From: an uncultured Clostridia bacterium
GTDB lineage: Bacteria > Bacillota > Clostridia > Christensenellales > Borkfalkiaceae
Assembly (NCBI GenBank): GCA_944367415.1
Contig: CALVWN010000006.1
Span: forward strand, 1-42,588
Reading direction: 5' to 3'
DNA length: 42,588 nt
Shown here: piece after piece, positions 15,149-21,381 of the stretch
Layout of the letters: the number at the start of each line of letters is the position of its first letter
How positions within the stretch are numbered: the stretch's first letter is position 1
Position numbers and translations under genes: made by a program
The notes under the pieces: generated by a model
Databases searched by the model: none
Told to the model about the DNA's origin: nothing
The model's input: only the letters and a program-made list of their open reading frames with translations

Positions 15149-16576
15149 TCAGTATGCCCTTGCAAAGATGACGGTGCTCTCCGCCTTCTTTCCGCAGACG
15201 ATGCATTTTTCGTGCGTGTTTTCCTTGTCGAGCACGCGGGCGGTCGCCTGCGCGAACTCCTTGACTTTGTCCTCGCATTCGCGGCAGCCGCACCAGCCGG
15301 CGCGCACGAACTTGCCGCCGTCCACGCCCGCCAGCAACTCATCGAGCGTCTCCGCGTCGACGATGCGTGCATCCATGCGCGCCTTTGCGCGCTCGTACAT
15401 CTTCTCCGAAATGTCGGAGAGCAGCGCTCTGACGGTGTTTTCCGCATCCGCAAGCGCGCACTCCGTCTTTTCCAGCGTGTCGCGGCGGAACAGCAGGCAC
15501 TTGCCCGCCTCCAGGTCGCGGGGGCCGAGTTCGATGCGGACGGGAACGCCCTTCATCTCCCACTCGTTGAACTTCCAGCCGGGGGAATTTTCCGAATCGT
15601 CCAGAATGACGCGCACGCCGGCAGCCGCAAGACGGTCTTTGAGCGCGCGGCACGCCTCCATGACGCCCTCTTTCTTGGACGCGATGGGCACGATGACCGC
15701 CTGCACGGGCGCGACGACGGGCGGCATGACAAGCCCGCGCTTGTCGCCGTGCGTCATGATGATGGCGCCGATAAGGCGGGTGGAGACGCCGAACGACGTC
15801 GTATAGCCGTACTTGAGCGCGCCGTCCTTGTCAAGGAACTTGATGTCGAACGCCTTGGAAAAGTTCTGCCCGAGATAGTGCGTGGTACCCGCCTGCAGGC
15901 TCTTGCCGTCATGCATCATCGCCTCCATGCCGAAGGTCGCGACGGCGCCCGCAAACTTCTCCTTCTCCGTCTTGCGCCCCGTCAGAACGGGCATCGCGAG
16001 ACAGGTCTTTGCAAACTCCTCATAGACGGCGAGCATCCTGAGCGTCATCTCCATCGCCTCCTCCTCGGACGCGTGGACGGTATGCCCCTCCTGCCACAAA
16101 AATTCGCTCGTGCGCAGGAAAGGCCGGGTGGTCTTCTCCCACCGCATGACGTTCGCCCACTGGTTCATGAGCACGGGCAGATCGCGGTAGGACTGGATCC
16201 ACTTGGAATACATACTGCCGATGATGGTCTCCGACGTGGGACGGATGCAGAGCGGCTCCGCAAGTTTCTCCCCGCCCGCGTGCGTGACGACGGCGACTTC
16301 GGGGGCGAACCCTTCGACGTGCTCCGCCTCCTTGGTCATAAAACTCATGGGGATGAGCAGCGGGAAGTACGCGTTCTCGATGCCCGCCGCACGGAAGCGG
16401 TCGTTCATCTCCCTTTGAATGTTCTCCCAGATCGCATATCCGTAGGGACGAATGACCATCGTGCCCTTGACGGGGCCGTAGTCGACGAGCTTGGTCTTGA
16501 TGACCACGTCGGTGTACCACTGCGGAAAATCGGTGTCAATATCCGCGATCTGCTCCACAAAATTATCCTTTGCCAT
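15149..16576 (-). CDS. proS: Prolyl-tRNA synthetase, archaeal/eukaryote-like type
   Basis: 475 aa, class II synthetase charging tRNA-Pro. It lacks the roughly 180-residue editing insertion of the Escherichia coli type and instead has a C-terminal zinc-binding-like domain with GWCGCREC and CIVCGK, ending in Tyr (FARAY), as in the short archaeal/eukaryotic-like form. Motif 2 is around RPTSETIIG and VMRWEKTTRPFLRTSEFLWQ, and motif 3 around GVSTRLIGAIIMTHGD. GGAG seven bases upstream supports ATG 16576. It is the first gene of a three-gene run with a promoter at 16632-16661. No T-box fits in the short leader. Confidence 0.95.
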   Translation of the reverse strand: MAKDNFVEQIADIDTDFPQWYTDVVIKTKLVDYGPVKGTMVIRPYGYAIWENIQREMNDRFRAAGIENAYFPLLIPMSFMTKEAEHVEGFAPEVAVVTHAGGEKLAEPLCIRPTSETIIGSMYSKWIQSYRDLPVLMNQWANVMRWEKTTRPFLRTSEFLWQEGHTVHASEEEAMEMTLRMLAVYEEFAKTCLAMPVLTGRKTEKEKFAGAVATFGMEAMMHDGKSLQAGTTHYLGQNFSKAFDIKFLDKDGALKYGYTTSFGVSTRLIGAIIMTHGDKRGLVMPPVVAPVQAVIVPIASKKEGVMEACRALKDRLAAAGVRVILDDSENSPGWKFNEWEMKGVPVRIELGPRDLEAGKCLLFRRDTLEKTECALADAENTVRALLSDISEKMYERAKARMDARIVDAETLDELLAGVDGGKFVRAGWCGCRECEDKVKEFAQATARVLDKENTHEKCIVCGKKAESTVIFARAY

Positions 16577-16591
16577 GTTCTGCTCCAAAAC

Positions 16592-16608
16592 GGCGCCAAT
16601 GTGGCGCC
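16592..16608 (-). promoter_or_regulatory. Leader hairpin of proS
   Basis: GGCGCC-N5-GGCGCC, a 6-bp stem directly upstream of the proS SD in a leader of about 50 nt. It could affect ribosome access; it is too small for a T-box. Confidence 0.4.
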
Positions 16609-16631
16609 CATCAATGAAAAGAGATATGGCT

Positions 16632-16661
16632 ATTATACCATATCTCGCCTCATTCGTCCAA
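16632..16661 (-). promoter_or_regulatory. Promoter of the proS operon inside a dyad
   Basis: TTGGAC (16656-16661), 18-bp spacer, extended TGG-TATAAT (16632-16637). The -10 sits in the loop and arm of a 9-bp inverted repeat, GAGATATGG (16621-16629) and CCATATCTC (16638-16646). Confidence 0.65.
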
Positions 16662-17357
16662 TGTTTGCGGGGGAATTTTGCGCCCGCCCCCGAAAATTCT
16701 TGCAAAGACGGGGAATAATACAACTACGCTCACGGCGGCGCACAGTGTCTGCGGGATCATCGCCAGCAGCCCCGTATAAAAATACCCGAGCGCCGCATCC
16801 GGAGTATAGCCGTAAAAGAGCGGCGTCAGCACATCGTCCAGAAGGGTAAAAAAGACGGTAAAGAACGCGGCGCACGCCGCCAACGTCGCCGCGCGCACCT
16901 CCCGCTTTCCCGCGAGCAGCCCGCCCCACAGGAGGAGCAGCGCGCACGCAACGGCAAAGAGCGCCCACGCGGCGCCCCGGAGCCCCGGAAGAAGGGAGGC
17001 GCTCAGGGGGATCTGCGCCAACGCGACGGCAAGCGCGCCCGCCGCGACCGGCACGAGCAGCGCGGGGCACACCCATGCGGCGATCCTCCGCCCCGCCGTT
17101 CCGAAAAAGAGCGCAAAGAGATTGAAATAGATGAGATAGAGCAGGATGACGTTGGGGTAGAACCCGAACAGGAAACATCTCAGAAGAGAGAATGAAGTCG
17201 CGGCAAGCATCCCGCACTTCCAACCGAAAACGACGCAGAAGGATAACAGCAGTGCCGTGACTATCTCCACGCCCGGCACGAAGGAGAGCACGAACTGCGC
17301 GACGAGCAGCAGCGCGCACATGACCGCCGAGAGAGCGATCTGCTGCGACGGGCGCAT
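16650..17357 (-). CDS. ECF transporter S component-like membrane protein
   Basis: 235 aa, almost wholly hydrophobic, with about six membrane helices beginning QIALSAVMCALLLVAQFVLS, and a C-terminal polar tail (RKIPPQTLDE). Size, topology and the loop FGFYPNVILLYLIYFNLF fit the substrate-binding S component of energy-coupling-factor vitamin transporters. Start ATG 17357 follows a weak GGGGG SD. It lies 19 bp behind a DUF4430-like lipoprotein, a pairing I associate with cobalamin-type uptake in Clostridia. That substrate is inference: no B12 riboswitch is visible, and no ECF ATPase or T component is nearby, so it would use shared EcfAAT modules. Confidence 0.6.
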   Translation of the reverse strand: MRPSQQIALSAVMCALLLVAQFVLSFVPGVEIVTALLLSFCVVFGWKCGMLAATSFSLLRCFLFGFYPNVILLYLIYFNLFALFFGTAGRRIAAWVCPALLVPVAAGALAVALAQIPLSASLLPGLRGAAWALFAVACALLLLWGGLLAGKREVRAATLAACAAFFTVFFTLLDDVLTPLFYGYTPDAALGYFYTGLLAMIPQTLCAAVSVVVLFPVFARIFGGGRKIPPQTLDE

Positions 17358-17376
17358 GGCGCGCCCCCGCGCGGCG

Positions 17377-17838
17377 TTATGCGACGGAAGTCCGGATGAG
17401 CGCATACAGCTCCCCTTCGACGAGCGGAAGCCCCGACACGCCGTAGGAGGCACTTGCAAGCGTCCGCCCGTCATACTCCCACGTTCCGTACGAGGCGTCC
17501 GAATAGGAGACGCCGTCCAGCGTTCCCAGCGTCGTGTAGAGCGCCCAATAGTTCTCCGCATCCGCCTCGACGCCGTTGAGAGAGGTGAGGTAGAACCCGT
17601 ACTCCGACTGCGTGCCGTCGAAGGCGATCTCGCCGTTTTGTTCAAAAATGCAGAGGACGTCATAGAGATTTTTGTCCATATCCCCCTCCGTCACGCGGAC
17701 GACGAGGCGGGTGCCGTCGCTTTCGAGAAGCTCCGCCCGCGCATTGCCCATCCCCGCCGACGGCGTGCAGGCGGCAAACGCAATACATAAGAGGGCGGCG
17801 CCCGCCGCCCCCGCAATTTTTGCAAACCAATGTTTCAT
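17377..17838 (-). CDS. DUF4430-like (transcobalamin C-terminal-type) lipoprotein
   Basis: 153 aa. The signal peptide ends in a lipobox, AFAAC (Cys 22), so it would be lipid-anchored outside the membrane. The mature part has LLESDGTRLVVRVTEGDMDKNL followed by GFYLTSLNGVEADAENYWALYTT and a Tyr/Ala-rich end, a layout that matches DUF4430 domains, which are related to the transcobalamin C-terminal domain (the W-x-LY signature). GGAGG six bases upstream supports ATG 17838. Together with the S component behind it, it may capture a vitamin-like ligand at the surface. Ligand and even the transport role are inferred. Confidence 0.65.
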   Translation of the reverse strand: MKHWFAKIAGAAGAALLCIAFAACTPSAGMGNARAELLESDGTRLVVRVTEGDMDKNLYDVLCIFEQNGEIAFDGTQSEYGFYLTSLNGVEADAENYWALYTTLGTLDGVSYSDASYGTWEYDGRTLASASYGVSGLPLVEGELYALIRTSVA

Positions 17839-18063
17839 ATCATCCTCCTTCGCCGCACCGCGGATAGAATGATCTTTATCAATAAATTCGGTCAAGCACT
17901 TTTCCGCCAACGGGAAGTTGTTCCGTTCGGCGCACGCGCACAGCGCACCGCGCTGATGCGCATCACGTGCGCCTCACCCCTCAAAGAGGGAGACTTGGAA
18001 CAAGGTTATAAATCACGCCGCAAGCAGGGTTCCCCTGCGCCTCGTCGCGATAAGGGACAGAAT

Positions 18064-18144
18064 GGCTCCCTCTCCGAGGGAGCTGGCGCGGAGCGCCTGA
18101 GGGAGTTGTTTCGCAAAAATCTTTGCAAGCAAATCTTTTGCGAG
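18064..18144. repeat. Dispersed structured repeat, copy A (hairpins 1-3)
   Basis: Hairpin 1 is GCTCCCTC-TCC-GAGGGAGC; hairpin 2 is GGCGC-GGA-GCGCC (18085-18097); hairpin 3 runs from CGCAAAA to TTTTGCG with inner stem TTTGC-AA-GCAAA. A second GAGGGAG (18099-18105) could pair with CTCCCTC in place of the first. The same order recurs at 42309 and 42511. Confidence 0.8.
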
Positions 18145-18160
18145 TGTTTATAGAATACTC

Positions 18161-18226
18161 GCGCAAGCAGGGTTCCCCTGCGCTGTGGGACTCAATTTGC
18201 GCATACCTGCGCACGTCGCGGCGAGG
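18161..18226. repeat. Dispersed structured repeat, 3' modules (GCAGGG stem variant)
   Basis: Hairpin 4 variant GCAGGG-TTC-CCCTGC (18167-18181), then the shared block GGGACTCAATTTGCGCATAC and CGTCGCGG. A shorter fragment with the same stem is at 18024-18038. Confidence 0.7.
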
Positions 18227-18235
18227 CAAATTTCT

Positions 18236-18263
18236 TGAGAAATCCGGCAAGCCGAATTTCTCA
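18236..18263. repeat. Two-tier hairpin
   Basis: TGAGAAAT outer arm, CGGC-AA-GCCG inner hairpin, ATTTCTCA outer arm, with one mismatch between tiers. It has the same two-tier, AA-loop plan as hairpin 3 of copy A but unrelated stem sequence. Confidence 0.6.
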
Positions 18264-18287
18264 CCTTTCCCGCCTGCCGCTCCTCTC

Positions 18288-18386
18288 TCGCAAAAATCTT
18301 TGCTACGCAAATATTTTTGCGAATTAAATAATGACGCAAGCAAAACCGCGTTTTGCGCTGCGGGACTCAATTTGCGCATACCTGCA
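18288..18386. repeat. Dispersed structured repeat, copy B (hairpins 3-4 and tail)
   Basis: Contains hairpin 3 (TCGCAAAAA outer arm, with a slightly decayed partner), hairpin 4 in the GCAAAAC-CGC-GTTTTGC form (18340-18356) and the GGGACTCAATTTGCGCATAC tail. It matches 42388-42486 closely. Confidence 0.75.
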
Positions 18387-18405
18387 CTTACGGGGAAAGG
18401 GTGAA

Positions 18406-18767
18406 TGCGGGCGCAGCAGATTGTTAAGCCCCGAGGTGCGCCCGCAGAGGGAAAACGAGAAGGAGCCGCGCCAAAGGCGCTGTCCCTTCGGCGTTTTCCA
18501 TAAAACTCACGGCAAAGATTTTCGCCTTTGCGAAAAGATTTGCGTGAATTTGCTTTCGGCGTTTTCCCTAAAACTCACGGAATTTATCCGAGCCTTTGCT
18601 CGGAGAAATTCGTGAACTCTTTTCTGCGGAAAGGTGAGGCGGCGCGGGCTATGACTGTTGCGAATTCAGCGCCGCCGAGGAAAACCGACGGTCAAGCATT
18701 GCGCGCCCGTGGGTTTTCCTCCCCCCTCACGAGATTTCTTTTTGTCAGTTCAAAAAGAAATCTGTGA
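18406..18767. repeat. Array of seven consecutive inverted repeats
   Basis: In order: TGCGGGCGCA/TGCGCCCGCA (18406-18446); GGAAAACG/CGTTTTCC with inner stem GCGCC-AAA-GGCGC (18450-18498); TCAC to GTGA with inner TTTTCGC-CTTT-GCGAAAA (18507-18547); TCACG to CGTGA with inner CCGAGC-CTTT-GCTCGG (18575-18615); GGCGGCGC/GCGCCGCC (18638-18676); AGGAAAACC/GGTTTTCCT (18678-18720); TCAC-bulge-AGATTTCTTTTTG and its complement (18727-18767). A near-identical 26-base unit starts at 18487 and at 18555. Confidence 0.75.
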
Positions 18768-18773
18768 ACTCCC

Positions 18774-19664
18774 TTAAAACTCATTCCTCAGCGACTTGGT
18801 AAAATACCCGAGCGCGAAGGCATTGGGGCCGAGATGGGAGCCGATCACAGGCCCCATGATCTGAACGTGGGGCTGAATGCCGAAGCGCTCGATGACATAC
18901 GCCTCCAGCTCTTTGGCGGCAGGTTCGTTGTCGGTATGCACGATAAAGACGTGCTTCGGCTCGGAAGGCCCCTCCTTTTCCATCTTCGCCTTGATGAAGG
19001 CGATCGCCTTCTTGGTGCCCTTCACCTTGTCGATGACGGTGAGCTTGCCCGCATTGTCGAAGGTGAGCACGGGCTTGATGTTGAGCATGGTGCCGATGGT
19101 AGCGCTCGCCGCCCCCACTCTGCCGCCGCGGCGCAGATACTTCAGATCGTCCGCAATGACGAAATGCTGCAGATGCAGCCGCAGCCCGTTGACATAGTCA
19201 TAGGTCTCCTGCGCCGTCTTGCCCGCGTTGCGGCAGGCGAGCGCCTGTTCGACGAGCGCGCCCTGTCCGACGGTCGCGGTCAGCGGATCGACGACAAACA
19301 CCCTGAACTTCGGGAACTCCTTCTTCACGTCCTCCGCCGCCTTTGCGGCGACGTCCTTGGTGGGCGACAGCCCCGACGAGATCGTGAAATGCACGACGTC
19401 CTCCGCGCCCTCTCGGGCAAGCTTGAGGAAATGCTCGTAGTGCGACTCATAGTTGAGCATCGACGTGCGGGAGAATGCCCCCGCGCGCAGTTCGTTGTAG
19501 AAGTCGACGTACTGCCGGTACTGCGTGAAGTTATCGAGATGATCTTCGAGCTTGCCGTCCTTTTCCACCGTGAAGGTGAGCGGAACAAACTTGATGTCGT
19601 TCTCGACGATGAAATCGTGGTACAGATCGCACGTCGAATCCGTCGAAAGGGTAAATTTTTGCAT
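18774..19664 (-). CDS. DegV family fatty-acid-binding protein
   Basis: 296 aa, normal family length. DegV proteins bind a fatty acyl chain and, as FakB, present it to the FakA kinase for phospholipid synthesis; FakA is not in this window. Visible motifs are TLSTDSTCDL near the N-terminus, SRTSMLNYESHYEHF with the conserved Ser/Thr, HFTISSGLSPTKD (lipid-headgroup Ser) and DDLKYLRRGGRVGAASATIG, with C-terminal GPVIGSHLGPNAFALGYF. GGAG eight bases upstream supports ATG 19664. It is single, divergent from the mutase gene, and controlled by a promoter with a dyad. Its 3' end is followed directly by the hairpin island. Confidence 0.9.
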   Translation of the reverse strand: MQKFTLSTDSTCDLYHDFIVENDIKFVPLTFTVEKDGKLEDHLDNFTQYRQYVDFYNELRAGAFSRTSMLNYESHYEHFLKLAREGAEDVVHFTISSGLSPTKDVAAKAAEDVKKEFPKFRVFVVDPLTATVGQGALVEQALACRNAGKTAQETYDYVNGLRLHLQHFVIADDLKYLRRGGRVGAASATIGTMLNIKPVLTFDNAGKLTVIDKVKGTKKAIAFIKAKMEKEGPSEPKHVFIVHTDNEPAAKELEAYVIERFGIQPHVQIMGPVIGSHLGPNAFALGYFTKSLRNEF

Positions 19665-19690
19665 AGGACACTCTCCGAATATTTTCTTTC

Positions 19691-19719
19691 AGTATATCAC
19701 AAAAATGTGATAACCGCAA
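19691..19719 (-). promoter_or_regulatory. degV promoter with operator-like dyad in the spacer
   Basis: TTGCGG (19714-19719), 17-bp spacer, TATACT (19691-19696). The spacer is filled by TATCACA-N4-TGTGATA (19695-19712), a 7-bp inverted repeat, suggesting control by a dimeric regulator. Confidence 0.6.
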
Positions 19720-19758
19720 TATTTTTTCGAAAAAAGTATTCTTTTTTACAAAAAGGTC

Positions 19759-19787
19759 TTGAAAAATGCCCTCCGAATCGGTATAAT
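19759..19787 (+). promoter_or_regulatory. Sigma-A promoter of the phosphohexomutase-transketolase operon
   Basis: TTGAAA (19759-19764), 17-bp spacer, TATAAT (19782-19787); leader about 60 nt to ATG 19855. Confidence 0.75.
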
Positions 19788-19830
19788 ATTGGCATACGGG
19801 CAGATGCGGCGGCGCTCGCGCGCACGCATC

Positions 19831-19842
19831 GACAATATTGTC
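19831..19842. promoter_or_regulatory. Perfect 12-bp palindrome in the mutase leader
   Basis: GACAATATTGTC lies just upstream of the SD (GGGGGGA) of the gene at 19855. It may be an operator acting as a roadblock or a small RNA hairpin; inference. Confidence 0.4.
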
Positions 19843-19854
19843 CGCGGGGGGATT

Positions 19855-21357
19855 ATGACCGAACAGGAATTTTTGAACTTGCGCAACGGCACGGACGTGC
19901 GCGGAACCGCCCTTGCGGGGGTGGAGAACGACCCCGTGACGCTGACCGACGAAGCGGTGCTCGCCATCGCGAAGGCGTTCTTCGTCTGGGCGAAGAACAA
20001 GACGGGGCTGGAGCGCCCCACGCTCGCCGTCGGGCACGACTCGCGGCTGTCGGCAGAACATCTCTGCCGGCTCGTCACGGAAGGATACACCTCCTGCGGC
20101 GGCGACGTCATCGAGACGGGGCTCTCGTCCACGCCCTCCATGTTTATGCTTCTGCAGGATGACTTCGGCGCGGACGTCTCCGTCATGATCACGGCGAGCC
20201 ACCTGCCCTGGCAGAAGAACGGGCTGAAATTCTTTGCCAAAGACGGCGGGCTGGAGGGCAGCGACGTCGCCGACATCCTGCGCATCGCCGCGAAGGGAGA
20301 CTTCCCCTCCGGCACGGGAAGGGTGACAAAAAAGCGCTATCTCGACAAATACGCCGCCGACCTTGTGGAAAAGGTCAGACGGGCAGTCGGCTCGGACAAG
20401 CCGCTCGCGGGCAAGCGCATCCTCGTCGACGCGGGCAACGGCGCGGGCGGATTCTACGTCGACCTCGTCTTGAAGCCGCTCGGCGCGGACACGACGGGTT
20501 CGCAATTTTTAGACCCCGACGGACGCTTCCCCAACCACATCCCCAACCCCGAGAACGAGACGGCGATGCAGTCCGTCTGCGCGGCGGTCGTAAAAAGTCA
20601 CGCGGACTTCGGCATCATCTTCGACACCGACGTCGACCGGGCGGGCGCCGTCGCCCCGGACGGGGAGGAGATCAACCGCAACCGCCTCATCGCACTCATC
20701 TCCGCCATCCTTCTGGAGGAAAAGAAGGGCGTCATCGTCACCTACTCAGTGACGAGCGCCGGGCTTGCGGCGTTCATCCGCGCCCACGGCGGCGTCCACC
20801 GCAGATTCAAGCGCGGCTACAAGAACGTCATCAATGAGGCAAAGCGCCTCAACGCCGAGGGGCAGTATTCCCCTCTCGCCATCGAGACGAGCGGCCACGC
20901 CGCGCTCAAGGAAAATTATTTTCTCGACGACGGCGCCTACCTCGTCACCCGTCTCCTCATCGCGCTCGCAAAGCGCGCTCGGGAGGGAAAAGATCTCATG
21001 TCCCTCATCGCCGACCTTCCCGAACCTGCGGAAGCGGCGGAAGTGCGGCTCTCGTTCACGCCCGGATGCGACTTCAAGACGCTGGGCGCGGGCGTCATCG
21101 CGGACTTCACGAAGTACGCCGAGGAGACGCCCGGACTTTCGCTCGCCCCCGATAACTGTGAAGGCGTGCGCGTGAACTTCGCAAAGGACGCGGGCGACGG
21201 CTGGGCGCTCCTGCGCATGAGCCTGCACGAGCCCATCCTTCCCGTCAACGCGGAGAGCAACGAACAGGGCGGCAGCAAGCGCATCCTGCGCACGCTCGCC
21301 GATTTCCTCTCCAAATACCCCTTCCTCAATCTCGACACCCTGAAAAAACAATTATAA
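19855..21357 (+). CDS. Phosphoglucomutase/phosphomannomutase family protein
   Basis: 500 aa, four-domain alpha-D-phosphohexomutase. Seen: the phosphoserine loop ITASHLPWQKNGLKFF (Ser is the phosphate carrier; the usual N-P is L-P here), the metal loop FDTDVDRAG, and the sugar-binding loop ETSGHAALKENYFLDDGAYL, with the C-terminal phosphate-binding domain after it. The reaction interconverts hexose 1- and 6-phosphates, feeding glycogen, wall or nucleotide-sugar synthesis. ATG 19855 has a GGGGGG SD; an upstream in-frame ATG at 19759 overlaps the promoter and is rejected. Transketolase follows after 24 bp, so they form a carbon-metabolism operon. Sugar specificity is not settled. Confidence 0.88.
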   Translation: MTEQEFLNLRNGTDVRGTALAGVENDPVTLTDEAVLAIAKAFFVWAKNKTGLERPTLAVGHDSRLSAEHLCRLVTEGYTSCGGDVIETGLSSTPSMFMLLQDDFGADVSVMITASHLPWQKNGLKFFAKDGGLEGSDVADILRIAAKGDFPSGTGRVTKKRYLDKYAADLVEKVRRAVGSDKPLAGKRILVDAGNGAGGFYVDLVLKPLGADTTGSQFLDPDGRFPNHIPNPENETAMQSVCAAVVKSHADFGIIFDTDVDRAGAVAPDGEEINRNRLIALISAILLEEKKGVIVTYSVTSAGLAAFIRAHGGVHRRFKRGYKNVINEAKRLNAEGQYSPLAIETSGHAALKENYFLDDGAYLVTRLLIALAKRAREGKDLMSLIADLPEPAEAAEVRLSFTPGCDFKTLGAGVIADFTKYAEETPGLSLAPDNCEGVRVNFAKDAGDGWALLRMSLHEPILPVNAESNEQGGSKRILRTLADFLSKYPFLNLDTLKKQL

Positions 21358-21381
21358 AAATCAAGTAAGGAGAACGCAATC

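Larger units (their letters stand above)
17839..18773. repeat. Intergenic hairpin and repeat island
   Basis: No supportable gene lies in these 935 bp. From about 17,940 onward they hold fragments of a dispersed structured repeat (18007-18041, 18064-18144, 18161-18226, 18288-18386) and a run of consecutive inverted repeats (18236-18263, 18406-18446, 18450-18498, 18507-18547, 18575-18615, 18638-18676, 18678-18720, 18727-18767). Short open frames here are translations of repeats without an SD and are not called. Confidence 0.8.

Noticed and set aside
16577-16640. T-box riboswitch upstream of proS
   Set aside because: The leader is only about 50 nt and holds one short hairpin; there is no T-box sequence or antiterminator.
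17839-17960. Cobalamin riboswitch before the lipoprotein/ECF pair
   Set aside because: No B12-box-like sequence or long structured leader is visible; beyond it lies only the repeat island.
18406-18767. Integron attC-like cassette array
   Set aside because: The hairpins have fixed ends and variable stems, but the ends (TCACG/CGTGA) do not match RYYYAAC/GTTRRRY, no integrase is nearby and no cassette genes lie between them.
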